From contig OZ244212.1 in the NCBI GenBank assembly GCA_965216695.1, forward strand, positions 4,712,001-4,776,000: 64,000 nt of DNA, written 5' to 3'. Position numbers and translations under genes: made by a program. Shown here piece after piece: positions 42,500-51,582 of this stretch (position 1 is its first letter; the number at the start of each line of letters is the position of its first letter). The notes beneath the pieces were generated by a model that saw only the letters and a list, made by a program, of their open reading frames with translations, did not search any database and had not been told where the DNA came from. This stretch comes from G965216695 sp965216695 (lineage in GTDB: Bacteria; Pseudomonadota; Gammaproteobacteria; Pseudomonadales; Azotimanducaceae).

Positions 42500-43501
42500 A
42501 TGACGATGTCCAAACACGCGAGCAGCACACCCCTCGGTGTCACCTTCGGCAGCCTGGCGGTATTGGGGCCGCGGGCAATCCTGGACGTTGCCGAAGTTGC
42601 GGTACAACAGGGTTACCGGTCGCTCTGGACGGTGGAAGCAACCGGTACGGATGCGTTCTCACTGCTCGGGGCAGTGGCAGCCTGCCACCCGCAGCTGGAG
42701 CTGGGCACGGGCATCGTCCCGGTGCAACTGCGCACCCCCGGACTCACCGCGATGTCTGCGGCGACCCTTCAGGCGTTGAATCCCGACGCTGACATCTGGC
42801 TTGGTGTCGGTGTTTCCGCACCGGCGATTCTCGCGCCCCACGGCGAGCCGGTGGCGGATCGCCCGATCCGGTTGATGCGCGAGTACGTGGCGCTGATGCG
42901 CGAGTGCTTATCCGGCGACTCCGTAACGTTCGAAGGTGACTTCTGGTCCGTTAAGCGTTTCCGTCTTGGTGTCCGGCTGGCAGACAAGCGCCCGAAGATC
43001 GTGCTGGCCGCGCTCAATCCGCAGATGCTGCGGCTCGCTGGAGAGATCGCCGACGGAGTGCTTCTCAACTATATTCCGGCGTCGTACGTACCGCGGGCGA
43101 TTGAACAGGTGCGACGCGGCGGGCCCGCGAAAATATTCGCGTACGTGCACGCGGCGGTGGGCGACCTCGAGCGGTCCGCGCGTTCGGCGCGCAGAGACCT
43201 GTATGGATACGCGATGGCCGATGGCTACGCAAAGATGTTTCGCGCCGCGGGTTTTGGCGATGAGGTCGATGCGCTACGAGAACGACACGCGGCGCGCGAC
43301 CGCGATGGTGCGCTGGCAGCGGTGTCCGATCGCATGGTGCAGGCGATCGATTTCATCGGCAGCGAACGAGAGGTGACTGAGTTCGTGCGCTCGTACGTCG
43401 ACGCCGGTGTGGAATATCCGGTGTTGATGCCCATGCCCTGGGGCGAGGACCGGTTTGCCGTTACACGCGCAACGATGCAAGCAGCGGCGGCCGCCGTGTG
43501 A
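42500..43501 (+). CDS. LLM-class flavin-dependent oxidoreductase
   Basis: 333 aa. GVTFGSLAVLGPRAILDVAEVAVQQGY near residue 13, ELGTGIVPVQLRTP near 72, DIWLGVGVSAP near 99 and KIVLAALNPQMLRLAGEIADGVLLN near 165 are typical of luciferase-like monooxygenases or reductases. ATG at 42506 is an alternative start; GGAG at 42488 favours 42500. Its stop overlaps the next start (GTGA at 43498-43501). With the preceding paralogue it may form successive or heteromeric flavin-dependent steps. Confidence 0.88.
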   Translation: MTMSKHASSTPLGVTFGSLAVLGPRAILDVAEVAVQQGYRSLWTVEATGTDAFSLLGAVAACHPQLELGTGIVPVQLRTPGLTAMSAATLQALNPDADIWLGVGVSAPAILAPHGEPVADRPIRLMREYVALMRECLSGDSVTFEGDFWSVKRFRLGVRLADKRPKIVLAALNPQMLRLAGEIADGVLLNYIPASYVPRAIEQVRRGGPAKIFAYVHAAVGDLERSARSARRDLYGYAMADGYAKMFRAAGFGDEVDALRERHAARDRDGALAAVSDRMVQAIDFIGSEREVTEFVRSYVDAGVEYPVLMPMPWGEDRFAVTRATMQAAAAAV

Positions 43502-44622
43502 CGTACGACGTCGCCGTCATCGGCGCAGGTATCGCGGGCGCGTCCGTCGCGTTCGAGCTCGCGGCGACGCATTCGGTGGTGCTGCTGGAAGCGGAGGATC
43601 ATCCGGGGTATCACGCTACGGGCCGGTCCGCCGCGGCTTATATACCGAGTTACGGCGTCGAACACCCGGCGTTGAAGTTACTCACCCGGGCCAGCCTGAA
43701 CGACTTCGTCGGACCTGATGGCGCGTTCACATCCGACACGCTGGTTCGGCCCCGGCCGTTATTGCACGTCGCGCCTGCTAGGGCGCGGAAGGGCTTGGAG
43801 GATCTGTTCGACGTACTCCGTACTGAGTTGGGCAGCGTTGAGTGGTTAGACGAATTTTCGATGCGGCAACGCTTTGGTTACCTCTCTGGTACATATCAGG
43901 GTGGTGGTGTTCTGGAGACCGGCGTATTCGATATTGACGTGCATGCGCTGCACGATGCGTACCTGCGAGGAGCGAGACGCAGGGGGTGCGAGCTGCGCGT
44001 CAACGCCCGGGTAGCTGCACTCGCGCGGTCGCAGGCCGTGTGGCGGTTGGATACGCAACCGAGCGTCACTGCTCGGACAGTCGTCAACGCCGCGGGGGCG
44101 TGGGGCGAACAGGTGGCGACAATGGCCGGCGTCCGGCCCGTGGGTCTGCAGCCGCTTCGTCGCACTGCCATCATATTCGATCCGCCACCTGGATCGGACA
44201 TCTCGGACTGGCCGCTCGTTGCCGCGCTTGACGGAAGTTTCTACTTCAAGCCGGACGCCGGGCGGGTTCTCGGTTCGGCAGCCGATGAGGTACCGAGCTC
44301 CGCGTGTGACGCACACCCGGAGGAACTCGATATCGCGTACGCGGCAGAACGCGTCGGGGACGCGCTCGAGTACAAGATTCCAAGCATCCGGCGGTCCTGG
44401 GCAGGGTTGCGTTCGTTTGTTGCGGATCGCAACCCGGTTATCGGATACGCACCTGACGTCGAGAACTTCTTCTGGTTGGTCGGCCAAGGTGGCCACGGTA
44501 TTCAAACGGCGCCTGCGGTCGCGCGATTCGCGGCGTGTTCCATCCGCAACGACCCGCTGCCCGCCGACCTGGCGGATCTGGATTTCATGCCCGAGTGGGT
44601 GTCGCCGGCCCGGATTGAGTGA
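43498..44622 (+). CDS. FAD-dependent oxidoreductase (DAO/glycine oxidase-like)
   Basis: 374 aa, start GTG. The dinucleotide motif VIGAGIAGASVAFEL is at residues 7-21, followed by HATGRSAAAY (the FAD-binding segment typical of DAO enzymes) near 42, TVVNAAGAWGEQVA near 195 and the C-terminal WLVGQGGHGIQTAPAV near 323. The family oxidises C-N or C-O bonds of amino or hydroxy acids, passing electrons to oxygen or the respiratory chain. It is fully coupled to the preceding LLM gene. The substrate is not evident. Confidence 0.9.
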   Translation: MTYDVAVIGAGIAGASVAFELAATHSVVLLEAEDHPGYHATGRSAAAYIPSYGVEHPALKLLTRASLNDFVGPDGAFTSDTLVRPRPLLHVAPARARKGLEDLFDVLRTELGSVEWLDEFSMRQRFGYLSGTYQGGGVLETGVFDIDVHALHDAYLRGARRRGCELRVNARVAALARSQAVWRLDTQPSVTARTVVNAAGAWGEQVATMAGVRPVGLQPLRRTAIIFDPPPGSDISDWPLVAALDGSFYFKPDAGRVLGSAADEVPSSACDAHPEELDIAYAAERVGDALEYKIPSIRRSWAGLRSFVADRNPVIGYAPDVENFFWLVGQGGHGIQTAPAVARFAACSIRNDPLPADLADLDFMPEWVSPARIE

Positions 44623-44707
44623 GCCCGCGTTCGCGGTCGGCGATCAATGGTTGCCGGGGCCGGTCGGGTCGGAAAGAATGCGGGCTGTCCAATTGAAGGT
44701 TATGACG

Positions 44708-45673
44708 ATGAATACCCTGCACCTGCTCGACCCCGAACTGCACGCGTTACCGGACGCCTTTCCTTCGCTGGACTTTACCGACGAGCGTGTCGTCGCGATG
44801 CGCGCTCAGTTCAATGCGATGGCACAAATGGCCGATGCGGAAGCGGCGGGGGTGCAGCGTACGGAAGTGCAGTTCGAGTCGGCGGACGGCACGTCGGTGC
44901 GTGGTTTGCTCTATCGTCCCGCGAACCAGGGGCGAACACATCCGGGGTATCTGCACATTCACGGCGGCGGCTATATTCTGGGTTCGCCCGAAGGGTCGGA
45001 CATCGGCAACGTCGCCGTCTGCTCGAAGCTTGGGGTAGTGGTGCTTTCGGTCGATTACCGGTTGGCACCGGAACACCCGATTCCCGCGCCGCTTGACGAC
45101 TGTTACGCGGGCCTGGCGTGGCTGTACGGTGAAGCCAGTGAACTGAACGTCGATACCGGTCGTATCGGGATAGGCGGGGAGAGTGCAGGAGGCGGGCTGG
45201 CGGCTGCGCTCGCCATCAAAGCGCGCGATGCGGGCGAGTTTTCAGTCTGTCATCAGCATCTGACGTACCCGATGCTCGACGATCGCACGGGCACCGACGA
45301 CGCGCCCGGCGACCCGCTCGTGGGTGAGTTTGTGTGGACGCGGGACAGTAACCGTTACGGCTGGACCCGATATCTAGGCACTGCGCCCGCCGAAGCGCCG
45401 CAGGTCCCCGCGCGCGTTCAAAGCACGGAGGGATTGCCCCCGGCGTGGCTCTCGACGGCAACCCTCGATCTGTTCCGCGATGAGAACATCCTGTACGCCA
45501 ACCGGTTAATGGCCGGCGGCGTTCCGACGGAACTCGTTGTGTATCCTGGCGCTTGTCACGGTTTCCAGGCGCTGCCTGGCACGCAGCTCGGCGCGCGTTA
45601 CATCCGCGACCACATGGAAGCGCTGGCCCGGGGGCTGAGGGTGGAGAGCGGGGAGGGAAGCCGCGATGGCTGA
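44708..45673 (+). CDS. Alpha/beta hydrolase, hormone-sensitive-lipase family esterase
   Basis: 321 aa from ATG 44708 (AAGG 8 nt upstream; ATG 44702 also in frame). The oxyanion motif LHIHGGGYILGS near residue 80, the nucleophile elbow GIGGESAGGGLAAAL near 150, Asp in LDLFRDENILY and His in GACHGF form the complete HSL set. Cleaves esters of short to medium acids. The open frame extends back to 44219 inside the DAO gene, which is a shadow. It overlaps the crotonase start by 8 bp. Confidence 0.93.
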   Translation: MNTLHLLDPELHALPDAFPSLDFTDERVVAMRAQFNAMAQMADAEAAGVQRTEVQFESADGTSVRGLLYRPANQGRTHPGYLHIHGGGYILGSPEGSDIGNVAVCSKLGVVVLSVDYRLAPEHPIPAPLDDCYAGLAWLYGEASELNVDTGRIGIGGESAGGGLAAALAIKARDAGEFSVCHQHLTYPMLDDRTGTDDAPGDPLVGEFVWTRDSNRYGWTRYLGTAPAEAPQVPARVQSTEGLPPAWLSTATLDLFRDENILYANRLMAGGVPTELVVYPGACHGFQALPGTQLGARYIRDHMEALARGLRVESGEGSRDG

Positions 45674-46487
45674 CGCGAATTTCGACACCGGTACGAATCA
45701 CTTGCAGTTCGAGTTGACCGACGGTGTAGCGATCGTAACGCTCAACCGGCCGGAAGCACGCAACGCGTTATCGGACGAGATGACCGGTGCATTGCGCCGG
45801 GCGCTCGTTTGGTGTGCTACGGCGGATCAGGTGGGCGCACTCGTTCTAACCGGGTCGGGGCGAGCGTTCTGTGCCGGCGGCGACGTGAAGGCGATGGGCC
45901 AACGCACCGTGTCCGCGCAGCCGACGGTGGAACAGCAGTTTCAGGCATTGCGTTCGCGGCACCGCGAGATTGCCGGCGCGCTGACGGCGTTGCGTATTCC
46001 AACAATCGCGGTTCTGCCCGGTCCGGCGGCGGGTGCGGGTCTCGCGATTGCGCTCGCTTGCGATATGCGCCTCGCCGCGCGCGACGCGTTCATGAGTACT
46101 GCCTACGCCCGCGTCGGTTTGAGCGGTGACTATGGCATTGCGTGGCTTCTCACGCGCGTTGTCGGACCGGCGCGAGCGCGTCAGTTGTTGCTGACCGCGG
46201 AACGGGTTACGGCGGAGGCAGCGCTCGGAATAGGCTTGGTGAACGAGATCACCTCGGCCGACGATCTCCGGACCCGGGCGTTGGAACTGGCGACACAACT
46301 TGCTCGGGGACCTCGTGTTGCCTACGCCTATATCAAGGATAACCTCGACGAAGCGTTGACGGTGGATCACCTCACGGCGATCGACCGAGAGGCTGACCGG
46401 CTGCTCAAGGCACGCACCACCGAGGATCACCGCGAAGCAGTCCGGGCGTTCGCCGAGAAGCGAGACCCGACGTTCACGGGTCGCTGA
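45666..46487 (+). CDS. Enoyl-CoA hydratase/isomerase (crotonase family)
   Basis: 273 aa. VALTLNRPEARNALS-like N-terminus (VAIVTLNRPEARNALSDEM), LTGSGRAFCAGGDVKAM near residue 63, GPAAGAGLAIALACDMRLA near 118 and ARVGLSGDYGIAWLLTRVVG near 145 define the family. The Asp in GLSGDYG takes the position found in isomerase-like members. A good Shine-Dalgarno (GGGAGGGAAG) lies within the upstream esterase 3' end, and the genes overlap by 8 bp. Acts on an enoyl-CoA intermediate of the block. Confidence 0.93.
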   Translation: MADANFDTGTNHLQFELTDGVAIVTLNRPEARNALSDEMTGALRRALVWCATADQVGALVLTGSGRAFCAGGDVKAMGQRTVSAQPTVEQQFQALRSRHREIAGALTALRIPTIAVLPGPAAGAGLAIALACDMRLAARDAFMSTAYARVGLSGDYGIAWLLTRVVGPARARQLLLTAERVTAEAALGIGLVNEITSADDLRTRALELATQLARGPRVAYAYIKDNLDEALTVDHLTAIDREADRLLKARTTEDHREAVRAFAEKRDPTFTGR

Positions 46488-46510
46488 ATCAAACAGACGG
46501 GAAGGGAACT

Positions 46511-47617
46511 ATGGATGTAAACCGCGCGGCGCTCTTCTTCGAACCGGGAAAGCCCTTCCAGATCCGCGAGTTTCCGGTGCCCGATCCGGCGCCCGGTGGC
46601 CTGACACTGAGAATCACGCGTTCAAACATCTGTGGCTCGGAGCTTCATATCTGGCGCGGTGACGGCCGCCTGGGTGGAATCGTTACGCCTAACGGACGCA
46701 TTCTGGGGCACGAGGCGACCGGCATCGTGCACGCGCTCGGCGCCGGTGTGACCCACGATTGGAACGGCATACCACTCCGGGAGGGCGACCGCGTCGCCTA
46801 CCAGTATTTCCAACCGTGCGGTCGCTGCCGAAATTGCATGCGCGGCATGTCGGAGGCGTGCCGGGAGAGTTTTCGCGTTCAGCGAGGGTCGCTGGACGAG
46901 TGGCCCTACACGCGTGGTTCGTTTGCCGACTACCTGTATCTGCACCCGGGGCAGGCGGTATTCAAGGTACCCGACGATGTAACGGACACCATGGTGGTGA
47001 GTGCCAATTGTGCGCTCGCGCAGGTGATCATGGGGTTGGAACGCGTCGATGTGAGTCTGGGCGACAGGGTTGTAGTGCAGGGGTGCGGTGGACTGGGTGT
47101 GTACGCGTGCGCCATTGCGAAAGAACGCGGCGCGGAGACTGTTGTTGCAATCGACGGTATTGACGATCGGTTGGCGCTGGCGCGACGGATGGGTGCAGAC
47201 CATGTCATCGATCTGCGCGAGGTGGCGGAACCGAGAGCCCGGGTCGAACGCGTGAAAGCACTTACCGACGGCTGGGGCGCGGACGTGGTGGTCGAGGTCG
47301 TCGGCTCGGTCGAGGTGATCGACGAAGGCTTGCGCATGCTCTGCTGGGGTGGCCGTTACCTGGAGATCGGCGTGTTCTTTACCGGCACACACTTTCAATG
47401 CGATCCGGGCCGCCTCGTGGGTCAGAACCAGAGGATCGAAGCGGTGGGAAGCTACGACGCGGCGAGCCTTGCGAGTGGGATCTCGTTTCTCGACCGCAAC
47501 GCCCAACGGCTGCCGTTGGACGAGGTGGTCGTGGACTACCCGCTCGAGAAAATCAACGAGGCGTTTGCCGACCAGGATGCAGGCCGCGTGAAGCGTGCAT
47601 CGCTCGTTATGACCTGA
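46511..47617 (+). CDS. Zinc-dependent medium-chain alcohol dehydrogenase
   Basis: 368 aa. Catalytic-zinc region ICGSELHIWRGDG and LGHEATGIV near residues 37-80; structural zinc loop CGRCRNCMRGMSEAC near 100; NAD(P) motif VVVQGCGGLGVYACAIA near 183. All are intact. It oxidises an alcohol or sugar-like substrate; threonine dehydrogenase-like and benzyl alcohol dehydrogenase-like enzymes share this layout. GGAAGGGAA lies upstream of ATG 46511. It is the last gene of the plus-strand run before a convergent small gene. Confidence 0.93.
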   Translation: MDVNRAALFFEPGKPFQIREFPVPDPAPGGLTLRITRSNICGSELHIWRGDGRLGGIVTPNGRILGHEATGIVHALGAGVTHDWNGIPLREGDRVAYQYFQPCGRCRNCMRGMSEACRESFRVQRGSLDEWPYTRGSFADYLYLHPGQAVFKVPDDVTDTMVVSANCALAQVIMGLERVDVSLGDRVVVQGCGGLGVYACAIAKERGAETVVAIDGIDDRLALARRMGADHVIDLREVAEPRARVERVKALTDGWGADVVVEVVGSVEVIDEGLRMLCWGGRYLEIGVFFTGTHFQCDPGRLVGQNQRIEAVGSYDAASLASGISFLDRNAQRLPLDEVVVDYPLEKINEAFADQDAGRVKRASLVMT

Positions 47618-47632
47618 TCAGGGCACTGATCA
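47615..47632. terminator. Hairpin between convergent genes
   Basis: TGATCAG-GGCA-CTGATCA forms a perfect 7-bp stem with a 4-nt loop. It spans the TGA of the alcohol dehydrogenase gene (47615-47617) and the stop of the minus-strand gene (47630-47632), so it could act as a bidirectional terminator. There is no T-tract, so function is uncertain. Confidence 0.45.
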
Positions 47633-48019
47633 AGCGCCGGTCGCCGGGCCCGGGCCGTCGAAGGACTTGAGCAGCTCGTACCATCCCGAACCCTTGATTT
47701 TCAATGGCATAGCGTTGAATTTTTCAGCTGTTTCCAAGTGGCGTTTACGGCCCGCCCACGCGTTCGGGTCGGCTTGCCAGGCGTTTAGCACGCGTTCGGC
47801 CTCTTCGTACGACGGCGCCTCGACTTCGTAGACGGAGATGTACCTGGACACGGTTTCGCCATCCAGGTGGGGGCCGGCGAGCCGGAACACGCGACCGCGT
47901 ACGAAGTTGGGGCAGTGGGTGGTGTCTTCGATGTGTTGGTCTACAAACCATTCGTCGAACGCAGCCTGCGCGTCGTCATCCGGCGGTTCGCAGAGTCCTA
48001 TCAACAGAAACTGGGGCAT
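47630..48019 (-). CDS. Small ferredoxin-like-fold protein (EthD/Dabb-like), hypothetical
   Basis: 129 aa from ATG 48019 (PQFLLIGLCEPPDDDAQAAF at the N-terminus). FDEWFVDQHIEDTTHCPNFVRGRVFRL and YISVYEVEAPSYEEAERVLNAW resemble the dimeric alpha/beta-barrel proteins (EthD, DUF4286-like) that occur in aromatic and steroid catabolic clusters. No catalytic residue is assigned. It is a single minus-strand gene between the alcohol dehydrogenase and an SDR, starting 123 bp from the SDR start. Confidence 0.75.
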   Translation of the reverse strand: MPQFLLIGLCEPPDDDAQAAFDEWFVDQHIEDTTHCPNFVRGRVFRLAGPHLDGETVSRYISVYEVEAPSYEEAERVLNAWQADPNAWAGRKRHLETAEKFNAMPLKIKGSGWYELLKSFDGPGPATGA

Positions 48020-48142
48020 GGAGTGGTACTCGCAGTTGAGGTGTGTCATCAACCTACACCCCGGACTGTCGATGTGCTAGAAACTTGTTTGCGCGGGAGA
48101 GGCGCGCGACATCAGAAGAAAACAGGCGTTGAGGGGAATCTG

Positions 48143-48913
48143 TTGAGCACGAGTAAGTTGAGTGGGCGGACAGCGCTGGTAACGGGTGCGGGCAGTGGTA
48201 TCGGCCGGGCGAGTGCGTTGCGTTTTGCAGAGGAAGGTGCGTCGGTGTTCTGCACGGATCTGGACGTTCAGGCCGCAGAAGGCACGGCTGCGGCGATTGC
48301 AGACAATAAGGGGCGTGCCGAGGCCGCGCGCCTCGACGTGTCCGACGGCGACGCGGTAGCGGCAGCACTCGAACAATGTGTTGCATCGTTCGGGCAATTG
48401 GACGTGCTGTTCAACAATGCCGGTGTCGGAGGGGGCTTTACGTGGGAGCAAACGATCTCTGTCAATCTTACGGGTGTCTTTCACGGACTGTTCCACGGTG
48501 CACCCTACCTGGCGCGCCGCGGCGGCGGTGTGATCATCAATACCGCGAGCATTGCAGGGCTTGTCGGTCTTACGGCTCCCGGTGAGGTGGATCTGGACGA
48601 CATTCAACCGGGGGGCAGTGCGTACGTTGCGGCCAAACACGGTGTCGCGGGCCTCACCAAACAGTTTGCCGTTACCTATGGGAGATTCGGGGTTCGTGTG
48701 TGTGCGATCGCGCCCGGGTATATCGAAACCCCAATGACCGCAGAGATTCGCGAAGAAGACGGCGCCGAAGCCTATCTGACTGACCTGCATCCGCTCGGGC
48801 GCTTGGGCCAGCCGGAGGAAATTGCGGCCGCGGCGAGTTTTCTAGCGAGTGACGACGCAAGTTTCGTAACCGGCGTCGTCCTGCCGGTAGACGGCGGCTA
48901 CACCGCCCGATGA
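48143..48913 (+). CDS. SDR family oxidoreductase
   Basis: 256 aa from TTG 48143, chosen because GAGGGG at 48131-48136 is ideally spaced and the frame further upstream (to 47867) runs antisense to the neighbouring small gene. TGAGSGIG near residue 13, NNAGVGGG near 88, Ser in INTASIAGLVG near 135 and YVAAK near 160. A ~13-residue acidic insert (VDLDDIQPGG) lies between the catalytic Ser and Tyr. It overlaps the mechanosensitive channel gene by 4 bp. Confidence 0.92.
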   Translation: MSTSKLSGRTALVTGAGSGIGRASALRFAEEGASVFCTDLDVQAAEGTAAAIADNKGRAEAARLDVSDGDAVAAALEQCVASFGQLDVLFNNAGVGGGFTWEQTISVNLTGVFHGLFHGAPYLARRGGGVIINTASIAGLVGLTAPGEVDLDDIQPGGSAYVAAKHGVAGLTKQFAVTYGRFGVRVCAIAPGYIETPMTAEIREEDGAEAYLTDLHPLGRLGQPEEIAAAASFLASDDASFVTGVVLPVDGGYTAR

Positions 48914-50283
48914 CCGCGACTCCCGCCGGGTCGATGTCCGGCGCGCGCCGGCGCTTCAACGATCTACTGGTCGGAACTCTGTTTGCGTTGCTGGCGGGCG
49001 CCGGTACGGGTGCTGCGTGGGCGGACTCGGTGGAGGGCGGTCCGCCACCGTCGACCCCGGCGACCGTCCCGCCTGCGGATGCGTCCGAGCCGGCGACCAC
49101 GCTGCGTCGAGTATTCGACGAAATCGACGCGCTGCGTTCCGTTCGTGTGCGGGAAGCGCACGGTGTCGTACATCTGGAGGGAGAAGTCGCCAACGACGCC
49201 CAGGCGGAGCAGGCGATCGACATCGCGTCAAAGTACGCGGACGTAGTTGCCGTCGTGGACGAAATGGAGCGTACGCTCTCCGTCGATCGTCAGGTGCCGC
49301 CGCTCGTCGACGGCTTGAGCAGCATGCTGCGCCGCGCGGTCCGGGCGTTGCCATCGCTGTTGCTGGCAGGGGGTGCGCTCGCATTGGTCGCGTTCGCGGG
49401 GCATCGGCTGGCGGGTTGGACCGCGTTCTGGCAGCGGATCGCGCCCAATGCGTTTCTGGCGGAACTATTGAGTCAGGCGGTTCGGGTCGGCGCGGTGTTG
49501 CTGGGTCTGGTGCTGGCGTTGAATTTGCTGGGCGCGAAAACCTTGATGGGCACGGTACTCGGCGGGGCTGGCGTGCTGGGACTCGCCATTGGATTTGCCG
49601 TGCGCGACACGATCGAAAACTACATTGCCAGCATCATGCTGAGCGTTCGGCAACCCTTTCGCGCCGGAAACGTCGTGCGCATCGACGACTATGAAGGGAC
49701 GGTCGCGCGGCTCACCTCCCGTGCAACCATTTTATTGACCGCGGACGGAAATCATCTGCGCATTCCGAACGCCACGGTGTTCAAATCGGTGATACTCAAT
49801 TACTCGACGCATCCACAGCGTCGCTTCGAGTTTGAATTGCGCATCGCGCCGGGTACCGATCCGCTTGCGGCATTACGGGTCGGCTCCGATGCGGTGTCAG
49901 GCCTCGAATTTCTTCTGTCAGACCCGGCACCGGATGCGCGTATTCTGCGCGTGGAGGAGGGCGGTACGCTGCTGGCTTTCCGCGCGTGGATCGACCAGCG
50001 GGAGGCAAGCTTGGCCAAGGCGCGTGGTCAAGCGGTGGCAACGGTACTGGACGCGTTCGACCGTGCGGGTGTCGATCTCGCCGAAGATTCACTCAGCGTC
50101 AACCTTACGCAATCGAGCGGAGTACACGGCGCGACGGCGTCCCGGCGCGCGATGGAACGTCCAGGTGCAACCGAGCCGAGTCCGGACGTTGTCCCCGAGC
50201 GGCACGTGGCGGCGCAGGCGCAGGAAGAGGCGGCGCAACAAAGCGAACAGAACCTGTTGGACGACAGCAGACCGATGGAGTAG
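48910..50283 (+). CDS. MscS-family mechanosensitive channel with N-terminal BON-like domain
   Basis: 457 aa. A signal-like hydrophobic stretch near residues 18-38 is followed by a periplasmic BON-like domain (~65-120; VHLEGEVANDAQAEQAIDIA). Membrane helices at ~140-165 and ~185-215 and the pore helix TM3 (GTVLGGAGVLGLAIGFAVRDT) near 220-240 lead into the MscS beta domain (IDDYEGTVARLTSRATIL) and a C-terminal cytoplasmic part. It ends in a hydrophilic Gln/Glu/Ala-rich tail of ~60 aa. It gates ion flow under membrane tension. Its ATG overlaps the stop of the SDR gene (ATGA), an unusual partner for a channel. Confidence 0.92.
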   Translation: MTATPAGSMSGARRRFNDLLVGTLFALLAGAGTGAAWADSVEGGPPPSTPATVPPADASEPATTLRRVFDEIDALRSVRVREAHGVVHLEGEVANDAQAEQAIDIASKYADVVAVVDEMERTLSVDRQVPPLVDGLSSMLRRAVRALPSLLLAGGALALVAFAGHRLAGWTAFWQRIAPNAFLAELLSQAVRVGAVLLGLVLALNLLGAKTLMGTVLGGAGVLGLAIGFAVRDTIENYIASIMLSVRQPFRAGNVVRIDDYEGTVARLTSRATILLTADGNHLRIPNATVFKSVILNYSTHPQRRFEFELRIAPGTDPLAALRVGSDAVSGLEFLLSDPAPDARILRVEEGGTLLAFRAWIDQREASLAKARGQAVATVLDAFDRAGVDLAEDSLSVNLTQSSGVHGATASRRAMERPGATEPSPDVVPERHVAAQAQEEAAQQSEQNLLDDSRPME

Positions 50284-50328
50284 CCCGTCGGCGGGAGCAT
50301 ACGAACGATCGACACAGAAGGAGATGGC

Positions 50329-51582
50329 ATGGTCCTGACCCCGATGGATGCGGCAGATTGGGCGCGACGCTGTGCCGACGATGGCGAATTCCAGGTCGCA
50401 AGCCGACATTGGACCGGAGGTATCCGGTTGTGCGTAGGCGATACGCGGCTCGAGTTACCTCTGAATGATGGCAAGGTCATCGACGGCGCGTTACCGGCGC
50501 AAGGCGTCATCGAATACGCCGGCGAACCGGCCGTTTGGCGCGACGTGCTCGCGCAGCATCCGTCCCGCTTCAACAACGACCTGATGGCCAACCTGGCGAT
50601 GGGTGGTGGCTTGGTGCGCAACGCGGAGCCGGTGATTCATGCGCAGTACTATCCGGCGGTGATGCGCGCGGTGGAACTGCTGCGCCCGGGCAGCCCATCG
50701 CGGCAATTACGCAACGGTGATGTGGCCGCGAGCGGTAGATTCGATACGCCAGTAGGCCGGTATGTGCATCTCGAGCTCGGCGGTGCGGATCACCGGATCT
50801 ACTTCGAGGAGGCCGGTAGCGGTATACCGCTGCTGCTGCAGCACACGGCTGGATGCCACGGTTCGCAGTGGCGCCACTTGTTTGAGATTCCGGAAATCAC
50901 AGAACGGTTCCGGTTGATTGCGTACGACCTGCCGTGCCACGGCAAGTCGATGCCGCCGGTGGAGAAAGCGTGGTGGGCCGAGCCGTATCTGCTGAACGGT
51001 GCGTTCCTCCGGTCAGTGCCGCTGGGTCTGGCGGAGGCGCTCGGTCTTGCGCAGCCGGTGTTCATGGGGTGTTCGGTTGGCGGCTTGCTCGCGCTCGATC
51101 TGGCGCACAGGCATCCTGACGTGTTTCGCGCGGTCGTGTCGGTGGAGGGTGCGCTCAAGATTGAGGGAAACCTGGCGGACTACTCCGAATTGTGGCACCC
51201 GCAGGTCGGTAATGAATACAAAGCCCGATTGATGGACGGTCTGATGTCCCCGTCGTCACCGGAGCCTTATCGCAAGGAAACGAGCTTTGTCTATGCGTGC
51301 GGCTGGCCGCCCGCGTTTCTTGGTGATCTTTACTACTACGTCGAAGATTACGATCTGCGCAGCGTTGCCGGACAGATCGACACAGAACGCGTCGGGGTTC
51401 ATATCCTTTCAGGAGAATACGATTACAGTGGCACGAGTGAGCTTGGGCGCGCAGCACACACCGCAATCTCCGGCTCGACCTGGACCGAAATGAAGGGGGT
51501 GGGTCACTTTCCCATGTCGGAGAATCCGGATGCGTTCGTCGAGTACCTGCTGCCGGTGCTGGAACGCATACGCGCATCATGA
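50329..51582 (+). CDS. SCP2-like domain fused to alpha/beta hydrolase
   Basis: 417 aa. Residues ~8-125 look like an SCP2 sterol/lipid-binding domain (GGIRLCVGDTRLELPLNDGK, then WRDVLAQHPSRFNNDL, LAMGGGLVRNAEP). Residues ~140-417 are an alpha/beta hydrolase: LLLQHTAGCHGSQWR near 165, nucleophile Ser249 in GCSVGG, Asp in LSGEYDYSG near 365 and His in VGHFPMSENP near 390. AAGGAG at 50317-50322 precedes ATG 50329. The fusion suggests hydrolysis of a lipophilic substrate presented by the SCP2 pocket (inference). ATGA overlap with the next hydrolase. Confidence 0.85.
   Translation: MVLTPMDAADWARRCADDGEFQVASRHWTGGIRLCVGDTRLELPLNDGKVIDGALPAQGVIEYAGEPAVWRDVLAQHPSRFNNDLMANLAMGGGLVRNAEPVIHAQYYPAVMRAVELLRPGSPSRQLRNGDVAASGRFDTPVGRYVHLELGGADHRIYFEEAGSGIPLLLQHTAGCHGSQWRHLFEIPEITERFRLIAYDLPCHGKSMPPVEKAWWAEPYLLNGAFLRSVPLGLAEALGLAQPVFMGCSVGGLLALDLAHRHPDVFRAVVSVEGALKIEGNLADYSELWHPQVGNEYKARLMDGLMSPSSPEPYRKETSFVYACGWPPAFLGDLYYYVEDYDLRSVAGQIDTERVGVHILSGEYDYSGTSELGRAAHTAISGSTWTEMKGVGHFPMSENPDAFVEYLLPVLERIRAS

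Noticed and set aside
47867..48142. N-terminal extension of the SDR frame
   Set aside because: Antisense to the small EthD-like gene; the TTG at 48143 has an ideal Shine-Dalgarno and yields a standard SDR N-terminus.
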